Below, piece by piece: positions 23,932 through 32,516 of a stretch of 64,000 nt of DNA. This stretch comes from Pseudomonas soli (GTDB lineage Bacteria; Pseudomonadota; Gammaproteobacteria; Pseudomonadales; Pseudomonadaceae). A model generated the notes under the pieces. It was given only the letters and a program-made list of their open reading frames with translations, did not search any database and was not told the origin of the DNA. Made by a program: the position numbers and the translations under genes. Every line of letters begins with the position of its first letter. Position 1 is the stretch's first letter. The stretch covers positions 1-64,000 of the forward strand of contig NZ_FOEQ01000015.1 in NCBI RefSeq assembly GCF_900110655.1. The letters are read 5' to 3'.

Positions 23932-24019
23932 GCTGCGAGCCACAAGCTTCAAGCGACAAGAAAGAGCTGTCTGCATGCGCCGTGCTTTTCACTTGTAGCG
24001 TGCAGCTTGAAACTTGAGG
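23932..24019. repeat. Imperfect inverted repeat downstream of rnt
   Basis: The left arm contains CACAAGCTTCAAGCGACAAG and the right arm CTTGTAGCGTGCAGCTTGAA followed by ACTTGAGG. They are roughly complementary and resemble the AAGCTTCAAGC-type intergenic repeats of pseudomonads. Confidence 0.5.
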
Positions 24020-24020
24020 C

Positions 24021-24052
24021 AAAAAAAAACCGGCCACCAGGGCCGGTTTTTT
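24021..24052. terminator. Bidirectional intrinsic terminator
   Basis: Nine A, stem CCGGCC-ACCAG-GGCCGG and six T between the convergent rnt and peroxiredoxin genes. Confidence 0.92.
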
Positions 24053-24066
24053 ATGCACTTGGCAAA

Positions 24067-24669
24067 TTACAGCTTGCCAGCGTTCTCGCTCAGGTAAGCC
24101 GCGACGCCTTCCGGCGAAGCGTTCATGCCCTTGTCGCCTTTCTTCCAGTTGGCCGGGCAGACTTCGCCGTGCTCTTCGTGGAATTGCAGGGCGTCGACCA
24201 AGCGCAGCAGCTCGTCCATGTTGCGGCCCAGCGGCAGGTCGTTGACGATCTGCGAGCGGACAACACCATTGGTGTCGATCAGGAAGGCGCCACGGAAGGC
24301 CACACCGCCTTCGGACTCGACGTCGTAGGCCTTGCAGATTTCGTGGGTCATGTCAGCCGCCAGGGTGTACTTGACCTGGCCGATGCCGCCATTGTTGACC
24401 GGGGTATTGCGCCAGGCGTTGTGGGTGAAGTGCGAGTCGATCGACACGCCGATCACTTCAACGTTGCGCGCCTGGAAGTCAGGGATGCGGTTGTCCAGAG
24501 CGATCAGCTCGGACGGGCAGACGAAGGTGAAGTCCAGCGGGTAGAAGAACACCAGGCCATACTTGCCCTTGATGGCCGAGGCCAGGTTGAAGCTGTCGAC
24601 GATTTCGCCGTTGCCCAGCACGGCTGGAACGGTGAAGTCCGGGGCTTGTTTGCCAACGAGTACGCTCAT
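24067..24669 (-). CDS. Typical 2-Cys peroxiredoxin (AhpC/TSA family)
   Basis: 200-residue thiol peroxidase that reduces hydrogen peroxide and organic hydroperoxides. The peroxidatic Cys51 is in DFTFVCPSE and the resolving Cys, near residue 171, is in HGEVCPANW. The GGIGQVKYTLAAD loop and the C-terminal helix with AAYLSENA are in place. It lies next to the iron-storage genes bfd and bfr, which fits coordinated control of iron and peroxide. The electron donor is not encoded here. Confidence 0.92.
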   Translation of the reverse strand: MSVLVGKQAPDFTVPAVLGNGEIVDSFNLASAIKGKYGLVFFYPLDFTFVCPSELIALDNRIPDFQARNVEVIGVSIDSHFTHNAWRNTPVNNGGIGQVKYTLAADMTHEICKAYDVESEGGVAFRGAFLIDTNGVVRSQIVNDLPLGRNMDELLRLVDALQFHEEHGEVCPANWKKGDKGMNASPEGVAAYLSENAGKL

Positions 24670-24817
24670 TCGATCTCTCCTGATGAGGGGGGAAAACCTT
24701 GTCCGGGCGGAACGCGTTCCCCCGGATCCAACAAAGGCTGACCATCATACACAGCTTTGCGTGACAGGCCGAATCTCTACCATCGGTCGCTCTGGCGCGG
24801 GCCTTACACAAAGTGTT

Positions 24818-24846
24818 TTGACAACCATTCTCATTACTATTACTCT
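24818..24846 (+). promoter_or_regulatory. bfd promoter with candidate Fur box
   Basis: A perfect -35 TTGACA (24818-24823) and a -10-like TACTCT (24841-24846) are 17 nt apart. The spacer ACCATTCTCATTACT has the NAT-triplet pattern of Fur boxes. Fur control of bfd is established in Pseudomonas; the exact box is my reading. Confidence 0.6.
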
Positions 24847-24882
24847 CCAACCCATCGAATCAACCTGCGATGGTCAGCCTTT

Positions 24883-25104
24883 ATGTATGTGTGTCTTTGT
24901 GTCGGTGTCACCGACGGACAGATCCGCGATGCGATCTACGAAGGATGCTGCAGCTACAAGGAAGTTCGAGCCGCCACCAGTGTTGCCAGCCAATGCGGCA
25001 AATGCGCCTGCCTCGCCAAGCAGGTGGTACGCGAAACCCTCACCGAGCTGCAACTGAGCCAGCAGGCCGCCCTGCCCTACCCCGTTGAATTCAACGCGGC
25101 GTAA
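24883..25104 (+). CDS. bfd: Bacterioferritin-associated ferredoxin
   Basis: 73-residue [2Fe-2S] protein that delivers electrons to bacterioferritin so that stored iron is released. The four cluster Cys are in MYVCLCVGVTDG (residues 4 and 6) and SQCGKCACLA (residues about 38 and 41). The length matches P. aeruginosa Bfd. The Met start fits the family although the ribosome site is weak. A candidate Fur-controlled promoter lies just upstream, so it should be made when iron is scarce. bfr follows as a separate unit after a terminator. Confidence 0.93.
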   Translation: MYVCLCVGVTDGQIRDAIYEGCCSYKEVRAATSVASQCGKCACLAKQVVRETLTELQLSQQAALPYPVEFNAA

Positions 25105-25122
25105 TGCCCCCCAAATTCGAAG

Positions 25123-25149
25123 AACCGGACCTAGTGTCCGGTTTTTTTA
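25123..25149 (+). terminator. Intrinsic terminator after bfd
   Basis: Stem ACCGGAC-CTAGT-GTCCGGT followed by a run of T. It separates iron-starvation bfd from iron-replete bfr. Confidence 0.9.
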
Positions 25150-25306
25150 TGCCTGCAATTCAATAAGTTAGCGCTCGAACGCGGTTCACAAACATTCTTA
25201 TTCCGATTAATTTTCATTTATTATTCAATCACTTAGGTTTGACACAGATAGTTGCGAGGCTCAAACTTGTTTGCATTGGCTCAACTTCTACAGGTCAGAC
25301 CCCATC

Positions 25307-25780
25307 ATGAAAGGCGACGTAAGCGTCATCCAGCATCTCAACAAGGTCCTCGGAAACGAGCTGGTCGCAATCAACCAGTACTTCCTGCATGCGCGCATGT
25401 ACGAAGATTGGGGCCTGAATCGGATCGGTAAACTCGAGTACAAAGAGTCCATCCAGGCGATGAAGGATGCAGACAAGCTGATCAAGCGCATCCTCTTTCT
25501 CGAAGGTATTCCCAACGTCCAGGACCTGGGCAAGCTCATGATTGGCGAGCACACCAAAGAGATGCTCGAGTGCGACCTGAAGCTCGAGAAAAAGGCTCAC
25601 GTCGACCTGAAAGCCGCCATCGCCCATTGCGAAACCGCTGGCGACTTCGGTTCGCGCGACGTGCTCGAGGACATCCTCGAGGACCAGGAAGAGCACATCG
25701 ACTGGCTGGAGACTCAACTGGGCCTGATCGACAAGATCACTATCGAGAACTACCTGCAGTCGCAGATGGGCGAAGAGTAA
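25307..25780 (+). CDS. bfr: Bacterioferritin (BfrB-like)
   Basis: 157-residue haem-containing ferritin subunit; 24 subunits form an iron-storage shell. It begins MKGDVSVIQHLNKVLGNELV. Ferroxidase ligands are in NELVAINQYFLHARM, ESIQAMKDADKLI and LEDQEEHIDWLE; Met52 in the MKDADK helix is the haem ligand. The sequence is of the BfrB type that pairs with Bfd, encoded just upstream. An in-frame extension of 12 codons upstream is not family-like and is excluded. The 158 bp before it are AT-rich with a TTGACA at 25239-25244. Confidence 0.93.
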   Translation: MKGDVSVIQHLNKVLGNELVAINQYFLHARMYEDWGLNRIGKLEYKESIQAMKDADKLIKRILFLEGIPNVQDLGKLMIGEHTKEMLECDLKLEKKAHVDLKAAIAHCETAGDFGSRDVLEDILEDQEEHIDWLETQLGLIDKITIENYLQSQMGEE

Positions 25781-25800
25781 CTGCAAGACCGACGACAACA

Positions 25801-25826
25801 AAAAGCCCCGCTATTGCGGGGCTTTT
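25801..25826. terminator. Bidirectional intrinsic terminator
   Basis: AAAAGCCCCGC-TATT-GCGGGGCTTTT between convergent bfr and grxD. Confidence 0.92.
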
Positions 25827-25850
25827 GCATCCTGGCAAGGAACGCCGGAA

Positions 25851-26186
25851 TCAGGCCTCGGAAGCCTTGGCCTTGGCGGCCGCATCCTTGATCAGGGTCT
25901 GCAGTTCACCATTTTCGAACATCTCGATCATGATGTCGCTGCCGCCGACCAGCTCACCCGCCACCCACAGTTGCGGGAAGGTAGGCCAGTTGGCGTACTT
26001 GGGCAGGTTGGCGCGGATTTCCGGGTTCTGCAGGATGTCGACATAAGCGAACTTCTCGCCACACCCCATCACGGCTTGCGAAGCCTTGGCCGAGAAGCCG
26101 CACTGCGGGGCATTCGGCGAACCTTTCATGTAAAGCAGAATGGTGTTGTTGGCGATCTGCTCTTTGATTGTATCGATGATATCCAT
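25851..26186 (-). CDS. grxD: Monothiol glutaredoxin Grx4
   Basis: 111-residue monothiol glutaredoxin that binds and relays [2Fe-2S] clusters with glutathione. The active site is PNAPQCGFSAKASQ (CGFS). Glutathione-contact segments WPTFPQLWVAGELVGGSD are intact. The start MDIIDTIKEQIANN matches the family; the open frame upstream is ignored. It is convergent with bfr, consistent with an iron and Fe-S neighbourhood. Confidence 0.95.
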   Translation of the reverse strand: MDIIDTIKEQIANNTILLYMKGSPNAPQCGFSAKASQAVMGCGEKFAYVDILQNPEIRANLPKYANWPTFPQLWVAGELVGGSDIMIEMFENGELQTLIKDAAAKAKASEA

Positions 26187-26277
26187 GAAGCACCTCGGCT
26201 GAACTTTCCGACTGGGTCGTCGGCACGGTGACGCATTGTATCGGAAAGCCGAGCGGCGTGCTCGGCCTTGCCGATGC

Positions 26278-28386
26278 TCAGGCGGCCTCCACTTGCACAG
26301 GTACGCCATTGAGGGCGGCGTTGCCGGATACGCCATCACGCAAGTGCTCGTCGGTCAGGTCATTGGCACTCACGCCCGGCTGTGCACCGGCCACCTGCAA
26401 GCGCGCGCCCTGGCGCCCGTGACCGTAGCCGTGGGGCAGGCTGACCACCCCTGGCATCATCTCCTCGCTAGCTTGGACAGGCACTTCGATCACGCCCGTG
26501 CGTGAGCGGATCCGCACCATCTGCCCGTCTTGCAACTGGCGGTGGAGCAGATCATCCGGATGCATCAGCAGATGATGCCGCGGTTTGCCTTTGACCAGCC
26601 GATGATAGTTGTGCATCCACGAATTGTTGCTGCGCACGTGGCGGCGGCCGATCAGCAACAACTGGCCTGCCGTCGGCGCTGCCTGCCGGGCCAGACGCTG
26701 CAGGTCACCGAGCAGTACCGCCGGTGCGGCTTCGACTTTGCCGCCAACCGTGCGCAAGCGTACCGCCAGGTTGGCACCCAGCGGCCCTAGATCCAAGCCG
26801 TGGGGGTGCTCATCGAGCATCTGCAGGGAAAGCTTCCAGGACGACTCGTCACCATAGGGGCCCTTGCGCAAGGCAAAGTCGATCATCCGTGCCGGTGGCA
26901 GGGTCGCCTTGAGCTCGACCTGCGCACGCTGGGCAAAGGCCTCGGCCAGGCCTACGAAAATCTCCCAGTCATGCAGCGCCCCCTCCGGTTTGGGCAGGAT
27001 CGCCCGGTTGAAGCGGGTGACGTTGCGTACCGCCAGCAAGTTGAAGGTGGAATCGTAGTGGTCATTCTCCAGCGCCGAGGTGGAGGGCAGGATCAGGTCA
27101 GCATGACGCGTGGTTTCGTTGATGTAGAGGTCGATGCTGAGCATGAACTCCAGGCCGGCCAAGGCCTCGTCCAGACGCCGCCCGTTGGGCGTGGACAGCA
27201 CCGGGTTGCCGGCCACGGTCACCAACGCCCGTACCTGCCCGTCACCGGGCTCGAGGATCTCCTCGGCCAAGGCCGAGACCGGTAGCTCACCAGCATATTC
27301 GGGCAACCCCGAGACGCGGCTGCGCCACTGGTCGAAGTGGCCACCCGAGGTGCTGGCGACCAGATCGACCGCCGGCTCGGTGCATAACGCACCGCCAACC
27401 CGATCAAGGTTGCCGGTGACCAGGTTGATCAATTGCACCAGCCAGTGGCACAACGAGCCGAAGGCCTGGGTCGATACCCCCATCCGGCCATAGCACACCG
27501 CTTTGTCGGCGGCGGCGAAGTCCCGCGCCAATCGGCGGATTTCCTCGGCCGGGATGCCGCACAACGCGCTCATGCTGGCGGCATCGAACGGCAGGATCGC
27601 CTCGCGCACCTGCTCCAGGCCATTGATCGGCAGGTGCGAACCACGGGCCAGGCCCTCGGCGAACAGGGTATGCAACAGACCACACAACAGCGCTGCGTCG
27701 CCACCGGGGCGAATGAACAGGTGCCGATCGGCCAGTAACGCCGTCTCGCTGCGCCGCGGATCCACCACCACCAACTGCCCGCCCCTGGCCTTGAGTACCT
27801 TCAGGCGTTTTTCCACATCGGGGACGGTCATGATGCTGCCATTGGAAGCCAGGGGATTGCCGCCAAGAATCAGCATGAACTGCGTGTGGTCAATGTCCGG
27901 AATAGGCAACAACAGGCCATGGCCGTACATCAGGTGGCTGGTCAGGTGCTGCGGCAGCTGGTCCACCGAGGTGGCCGAGAAGCGGTTGCGGGTCTTGAGC
28001 AGGCCGAGGAAGTAGTTGCTGTGGGTCATCAAACCATAGTTGTGCACGCTGGGATTGCCCTGGTAGACCGCCACTGCGTTACGTCCATGGGCTTGCTGCA
28101 CCGCCCACAGCCGCTCTGCGGCGAAGGCGAAGGCCTCGTCCCAGCCGATCGCCTGCCACTGGTCACCGATGCGCCGATGAGGCTGGCGCAGGCGGTCAGG
28201 GTCTTCCTGGATATCCTGCAGGGCGACCGCCTTGGGGCAGATGTGGCCGCGGCTGAACGGATCCTGCGGATCGCCCTTGATCGAGCTGATCCGCGGCGGT
28301 CCCTCTGCCTCATGGGTGATTTCGATGTTCAGGCCACAAATGGCCTCGCACAGGTGACAGGCTCGGTGATGCAGGGTCTTGGTCAT
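26278..28386 (-). CDS. Molybdopterin-dependent oxidoreductase, substrate unknown
   Basis: 702-residue member of the DMSO reductase superfamily. The N-terminal [4Fe-4S] site is C-x2-C-x3-C (CHLCEAICGLN) plus a Cys in GHICPKA. Pterin-binding segments such as LILGGNPLASNGS, VVVDPRRSETALLADRHLFI (read here in two parts) and HADLILPSTSALEN are visible. The C-terminal domain has VRIRSRTGVIEVPV. No twin-arginine signal is present, so it is cytoplasmic, and no partner Fe-S or membrane subunit is encoded nearby. It resembles assimilatory-type single-subunit enzymes. The same gene follows grxD in other pseudomonads, so the linkage is old. Substrate cannot be inferred. Confidence 0.85.
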   Translation of the reverse strand: MTKTLHHRACHLCEAICGLNIEITHEAEGPPRISSIKGDPQDPFSRGHICPKAVALQDIQEDPDRLRQPHRRIGDQWQAIGWDEAFAFAAERLWAVQQAHGRNAVAVYQGNPSVHNYGLMTHSNYFLGLLKTRNRFSATSVDQLPQHLTSHLMYGHGLLLPIPDIDHTQFMLILGGNPLASNGSIMTVPDVEKRLKVLKARGGQLVVVDPRRSETALLADRHLFIRPGGDAALLCGLLHTLFAEGLARGSHLPINGLEQVREAILPFDAASMSALCGIPAEEIRRLARDFAAADKAVCYGRMGVSTQAFGSLCHWLVQLINLVTGNLDRVGGALCTEPAVDLVASTSGGHFDQWRSRVSGLPEYAGELPVSALAEEILEPGDGQVRALVTVAGNPVLSTPNGRRLDEALAGLEFMLSIDLYINETTRHADLILPSTSALENDHYDSTFNLLAVRNVTRFNRAILPKPEGALHDWEIFVGLAEAFAQRAQVELKATLPPARMIDFALRKGPYGDESSWKLSLQMLDEHPHGLDLGPLGANLAVRLRTVGGKVEAAPAVLLGDLQRLARQAAPTAGQLLLIGRRHVRSNNSWMHNYHRLVKGKPRHHLLMHPDDLLHRQLQDGQMVRIRSRTGVIEVPVQASEEMMPGVVSLPHGYGHGRQGARLQVAGAQPGVSANDLTDEHLRDGVSGNAALNGVPVQVEAA

Positions 28387-28608
28387 GGCCGCCTCTGCCT
28401 TGTTGTTCTGGAGGTTCGACTATGCGCCGCACCAACCGGGCTTGCCAGCGCGCTTCGCGGCATGAATCGGGCGACATCAGGCCGACGATTCGCGACGATG
28501 AATTTGCCAAAATCGAGGTAAGCCGTGTACAACCTCTGTAGCAAATAAAAAACAGCTGCTCGCCAAAGGCTTACGACACCCTTTGACACAGAGGCGCTGT
28601 TTCCCCTC

Positions 28609-28636
28609 TTGGTTTAAGGCGACATTTAATTATAGT
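28609..28636 (+). promoter_or_regulatory. argF promoter with candidate ArgR site
   Basis: On the minus strand 28609-28624 reads TGTCGC-N8-AA, exactly the half-site motif known for Pseudomonas ArgR. It overlaps a -35-like TTGGTT (28609-28614), and a -10 TATAGT follows at 28631-28636 after 16 nt. The arrangement fits repression of argF by ArgR with arginine. The rest of 28387-28750 holds no gene that I can see. Confidence 0.6.
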
Positions 28637-28750
28637 ATTGCGCCTTTCCCTATTCCGTCCGCCCCGTGCGGCTTACGCCGCAGGTCACTCCCGTTGTCAA
28701 CAAAACCCATACGGTCGACCTGCAAAACGTTGCAGATAAGGTAGTCAATC

Positions 28751-29671
28751 ATGAGCGCTAGGCACTTTCTCTCCCTGCTGGATTTCACCGCTGACGAATT
28801 GCTCGGCGTGATCCGTCGCGGCATCGAGCTGAAGGACCTGCGTAAACGAGGCGTGCTGTTCGAGCCGTTGAAGAACCGCGTGCTGGGGATGATCTTCGAG
28901 AAATCCTCGACCCGTACCCGGGTATCGTTCGAAGCGGGCATGATCCAGCTTGGCGGCCAGGCGATCTTCCTGTCGCCGCGCGACACCCAGCTGGGCCGCG
29001 GCGAGCCGATCGCCGACAGCGCCATCGTGCTGTCGAGCATGGTGGATGTGGTCATGATCCGCACGCACGCCCACAGCACGCTCACCGAATTCGCCGCCAA
29101 TTCGAAGGTGCCGGTCATCAATGGCCTGTCCGACGAATCGCACCCCTGCCAGTTGCTGGCAGACATGCAGACCTTCTTCGAGCACCGTGGCGCGATCCAG
29201 GGCAAGACCGTGGCCTGGGTCGGCGACGGCTTCAACATGTGCAACTCTTATATCGAAGCTGCCGTGCAGTTCGATTTCCAATTGCGCATCACTTGCCCTG
29301 AAGGCTACGAGCCCGATCCGCGCTTCCTGCAATTGGGCGGCGACCGCGTGCAGATCATCCGTGATCCGAAGGAAGCCGTGCGCGGCGCCCACCTGGTAAC
29401 CACGGATGTCTGGACTTCCATGGGCCAGGAAGAGGAAACTGCACGCCGCCTGGCGCATTTCGCGCCTTACCAGGTCACCCGCGAACTGCTCGACCTGGCG
29501 GCACCCGACGCCCTGTTCATGCATTGCCTGCCCGCCCACCGTGGCGAGGAAATCAGCCAGGACCTGCTCGATGACCCCCGCTCGGTCGCCTGGGACGAAG
29601 CTGAGAACCGCCTGCATGCGCAGAAGGCCCTTCTGGAATTTCTTGTAGAACCGGCTTACCACCACGCATGA
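28751..29671 (+). CDS. argF: Ornithine carbamoyltransferase (anabolic)
   Basis: 306-residue enzyme that makes citrulline from ornithine and carbamoyl phosphate. Carbamoyl-phosphate binding is by FEKSSTRTRVSFEAG and HPCQLLADMQT; ornithine binding by DVWTSMGQEEE and HCLPAHRGEE. The short length and these motifs match the anabolic enzyme. An ArgR-type site lies in the promoter. Its TGA is overlapped by the ATG of the next gene (ATGA), coupling it to an ABC ATPase. Confidence 0.95.
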   Translation: MSARHFLSLLDFTADELLGVIRRGIELKDLRKRGVLFEPLKNRVLGMIFEKSSTRTRVSFEAGMIQLGGQAIFLSPRDTQLGRGEPIADSAIVLSSMVDVVMIRTHAHSTLTEFAANSKVPVINGLSDESHPCQLLADMQTFFEHRGAIQGKTVAWVGDGFNMCNSYIEAAVQFDFQLRITCPEGYEPDPRFLQLGGDRVQIIRDPKEAVRGAHLVTTDVWTSMGQEEETARRLAHFAPYQVTRELLDLAAPDALFMHCLPAHRGEEISQDLLDDPRSVAWDEAENRLHAQKALLEFLVEPAYHHA

Positions 29672-30777
29672 GTCAACAGCTACTGCTCAACCTGCGCAAC
29701 CTGGCCTGCGGCTATGGCGCGCAGCGCATCGTCCAGAACCTCAACCTGCACCTCAACGCGGGCGACATCGGTTGCCTGCTAGGGTCGTCCGGTTGCGGCA
29801 AGACCACCACGCTGCGCGCCATCGCGGGGTTCGAGCCGGTGCACGAGGGCGAGATCCAGCTGGGAGGCGAGGTCATCTCCCGCGCCGGCTTTACCCTGGC
29901 TCCAGAGAAACGCCGGATCGGCATGGTGTTCCAGGACTACGCACTGTTTCCCCATCTGACCGTCGCACAGAACATCGCCTTCGGCATCGCCAAGCATCCG
30001 CGCCAGGCTATGGTGGTCGAGGAGATGCTCGAACTAGTCAAGCTGGCCGGCCTCGGCGGGCGTTACCCGCACGAACTGTCGGGTGGCCAGCAGCAACGCG
30101 TGGCACTGGCCCGGGCGCTTGCGCCGGAGCCACAGTTGCTGTTGCTTGACGAGCCGTTCTCCAACCTCGACGTGGAGCTGCGCCGACGCTTGAGCCATGA
30201 GGTCCGTGATATTCTCAAGAGCCGAGGCACCAGCGCCATCCTGGTCACCCACGACCAGGAAGAAGCCTTTGCCGTCAGCGATCACGTAGGGGTGTTCAAG
30301 GAGGGGCGCCTGGAGCAGTGGGACACGCCCTACAACCTCTACCACGAACCGCAGACCCCGTTCGTCGCCAGCTTCATCGGCCAGGGCTACTTCATTCGTG
30401 GCCAGATGAGCAGCCACGAAGCAGTAAGCACCGAACTCGGCGAGCTTCGCGGCAACCGAGCCTACACCATGGCACCCGGCAGTTCGGTGGACGTGTTGCT
30501 GCGCCCTGACGACATCATCCACGCTCCAGACAGCACGTTGCGAGCGCAGATAATCGGCAAGAGTTTCCTTGGCGCTTCAACCTTGTACCGCCTGCAGCTT
30601 CCCACCGGCAGCCAGCTTGAAGCGATCTTCCCCAGCCACAACGACCACCCGCTCGGCCAACAGGTCGGTATTGCAGTGGCGGCCGAACACCTGGTGTTGT
30701 TCGCGGTGCCCGGCAGCGTTGCCGCGCAGCTGACGCGCCAGGAGAGCGGTGTGCGACGCATCAGCTCGGCGCTGTAG
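29668..30777 (+). CDS. ABC transporter ATP-binding protein (FbpC/PotA-like), orphan
   Basis: 369-residue ABC ATPase of the long type with a C-terminal TOBE regulatory domain. Walker A is LLGSSGCGKTTTLRAIAG, the signature is ELSGGQQQRVALARAL, Walker B LLLLDEPFSNLD and the switch His in VTHDQEE. Residues about 240-360 form the TOBE-type beta region (VDVLLRPDDI, SFLGASTLYRLQL). Best resemblance is to ferric iron or sulfate/polyamine importer ATPases. No permease or binding protein gene lies nearby, so it must partner with subunits made elsewhere. It overlaps argF by 4 nt. Confidence 0.85.
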   Translation: MSQQLLLNLRNLACGYGAQRIVQNLNLHLNAGDIGCLLGSSGCGKTTTLRAIAGFEPVHEGEIQLGGEVISRAGFTLAPEKRRIGMVFQDYALFPHLTVAQNIAFGIAKHPRQAMVVEEMLELVKLAGLGGRYPHELSGGQQQRVALARALAPEPQLLLLDEPFSNLDVELRRRLSHEVRDILKSRGTSAILVTHDQEEAFAVSDHVGVFKEGRLEQWDTPYNLYHEPQTPFVASFIGQGYFIRGQMSSHEAVSTELGELRGNRAYTMAPGSSVDVLLRPDDIIHAPDSTLRAQIIGKSFLGASTLYRLQLPTGSQLEAIFPSHNDHPLGQQVGIAVAAEHLVLFAVPGSVAAQLTRQESGVRRISSAL

Positions 30778-30862
30778 GATTTGACAAGCATTATGGGGCA
30801 TGCCCGCTTTCGCATACCGCTACAACGGTGCGGAAGCGGACTTGCTTCGCGAACGGCTTGAA

Positions 30863-31642
30863 TCACAGCACCAAGGTGCCAGAGGCTACCAACCGGGCCT
30901 GCCCACCAATCTTCACCCGCTGCCCCTGCAGTCGGCAGAACAGCTCCCCACCACGTGCGGAGAGCTGGAACGCGTGCAATTGCGACCTGCCAAGGCGTGC
31001 CGCCCAGTAAGGAATGAGCGAGCAGTGAATCGAACCGGTGACAGGATCCTCGGGGATTCCGATACTCGGTGCAAAATAGCGCGACACGAAATCGTGCTCT
31101 TCACCAGGCGCCGTTACGATTACGCCCAAACCCGGCAGTCTTGCCAACGCCACCATGTCTGGCGCGCAGGCACGCACGGCTTGCTCAGAAGCCAGTACAA
31201 CCAGCAGTTCCTTGGTCTGGTAAACCTCCTGTACCTCGCACCCCAGCGCCTCGGCCACGGCCACCGACTCAGCCATGGGCTGAGGATCAATGCGCGGGAA
31301 ATCGAGCCACAGGCGGCCCCCTTCACGCGCCACGCTCAATGGACCGGACAGGCTTTGAAAGTCCAGACGAGGCTTCTGCTCACCATAGACCTCGAACAGA
31401 ACATGGGCACTGGCGAGGGTGGCATGACCGCACAGCGGCACTTCGGTTGCGGGGGTGAACCAGCGAATCCGGTAGCCCTCTCCTTCAGCGACCACGAACG
31501 CAGTTTCGGCGAGGTTGTGCTCGGCGGCGATCTGCTGCATCAGCGCATCGTCGAGCCACTGTTCCAGGTGGTAGACCATGGCCGGATTGCCGGCGAAGGG
31601 CCGGTCACTGAACGCATCGACCTGGTGAAAATGCAGTTGCAT
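30863..31642 (-). CDS. PhzF family isomerase-like protein
   Basis: 259-residue protein with the two-lobed diaminopimelate-epimerase-like fold of PhzF. The catalytic Glu46 is in AEHNLAETAF; PLCGHATLASAHV and EDPVTGSIHCSLIPYW are the two conserved loops. The family includes the phenazine enzyme PhzF, but no phenazine genes are present, so this is one of the uncharacterised housekeeping members. The start MQLHFHQVDAF has AGGAG upstream and excludes 15 codons of non-family sequence. It is convergent with the ABC ATPase. Confidence 0.88.
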   Translation of the reverse strand: MQLHFHQVDAFSDRPFAGNPAMVYHLEQWLDDALMQQIAAEHNLAETAFVVAEGEGYRIRWFTPATEVPLCGHATLASAHVLFEVYGEQKPRLDFQSLSGPLSVAREGGRLWLDFPRIDPQPMAESVAVAEALGCEVQEVYQTKELLVVLASEQAVRACAPDMVALARLPGLGVIVTAPGEEHDFVSRYFAPSIGIPEDPVTGSIHCSLIPYWAARLGRSQLHAFQLSARGGELFCRLQGQRVKIGGQARLVASGTLVL

Positions 31643-31740
31643 GCCACGACTCCTGTGTAGGGCGCAAAGGCCACGAGCATGGAGCAAGGCGTCTGGACCG
31701 AACAGTGACAGAGTCGTGGAATTTGAATCAGTACAGATGA

Positions 31741-32211
31741 TCAGCCACGGCCGATCTCGGCGAACTGTGCCTGGGTATGGGCAGCGAGCACTGCTGCGGC
31801 GAGTTCCACCTCCAGGCCGCGGCGGCCAGCGCTAACATGAATCGTTTCATGTTGTTGCGCGGATTGATCGATGAAAGTGCGCAGGCGCTTCTTTTGTCCC
31901 AGCGGGCTGATCCCGCCAACCAGGTAGCCCGTGGCGCGCTGGGCAGCCTGGGGGTCGGCCATTTCGCATTTCTTCACGCCGGCCGCATGGGCCAACGCCT
32001 TCAGATCGAGCGTTCCACCCACCGGCACCACTGCCACCAGCAGCTCACCTTTTTCGCTGCTGGCGAGCAGCGTCTTGAACACGCGCAATGGGTCAAGGCC
32101 GAGCTTTTCCGCAGCCTCCAGACCGTACGATGCGGATTTCGGATCATGTTCGTAGCTGTGCACGCGGTGTTCGGCACGCGCCTTTTTCAATAGGTCCAGG
32201 GCGGGGGTCAT
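31741..32211 (-). CDS. ybaK: Cys-tRNA(Pro)/Cys-tRNA(Cys) deacylase YbaK
   Basis: 156-residue trans-editing enzyme that hydrolyses Cys-tRNA-Pro made in error by prolyl-tRNA synthetase. Family segments include YEHDPKSASYGLEAAEKLGL, LLVAVVPVGGTLDLKAL with the catalytic Lys in the KALAHA/KKCEMADP region, and ATGYLVGGISPLGQKKRL. The ATG at 32211 is chosen over a TTG one codon earlier because GGAG lies 6 nt upstream and MTPALDLLKKA matches E. coli YbaK. Confidence 0.93.
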   Translation of the reverse strand: MTPALDLLKKARAEHRVHSYEHDPKSASYGLEAAEKLGLDPLRVFKTLLASSEKGELLVAVVPVGGTLDLKALAHAAGVKKCEMADPQAAQRATGYLVGGISPLGQKKRLRTFIDQSAQQHETIHVSAGRRGLEVELAAAVLAAHTQAQFAEIGRG

Positions 32212-32357
32212 CAACGGCTCCAGGCGATCACAAGTCGCCCGGTACTTTAGGGTAAATCCGCCGGGGCAGCCAGCGCAGGACCCAGGCTAGAGCACCGGCC
32301 TTGGGTTCACCGCGCGGCACGGCAGTCAGAATGTGGCTGAACGTTCATTTTCGACCT

Positions 32358-32402
32358 TTGACATCAGCGTTTCTTGTCTATATTTTTTCGTTTATGAATA
32401 AA
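32358..32402 (+). promoter_or_regulatory. glpF promoter with candidate GlpR operator
   Basis: A perfect -35 TTGACA (32358-32363) and a -10-like TATTTT (32381-32386) are 17 nt apart. TTTTTTCG-TTTA-TGAATAAA (32383-32402) resembles the GlpR operator pattern with several mismatches. The untranslated leader of about 110 nt before glpF holds no gene. The remainder of 32212-32516 shows nothing else. Confidence 0.5.
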
Positions 32403-32516
32403 TGGTGCACCTATAAGGTGCGCCTCCTGTACCCGCCCGGCGTCAATGGGGATCGACTCCGGGCTTTTTGCTGTCGAGCGCCCAGCGCCTCACAACAACA
32501 AGAACCGAGGTCATAC

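Noticed and set aside
30863..31642. Start of a phenazine cluster (PhzF)
   Set aside because: No other phenazine genes are present; PhzF-family proteins are common as single housekeeping genes.
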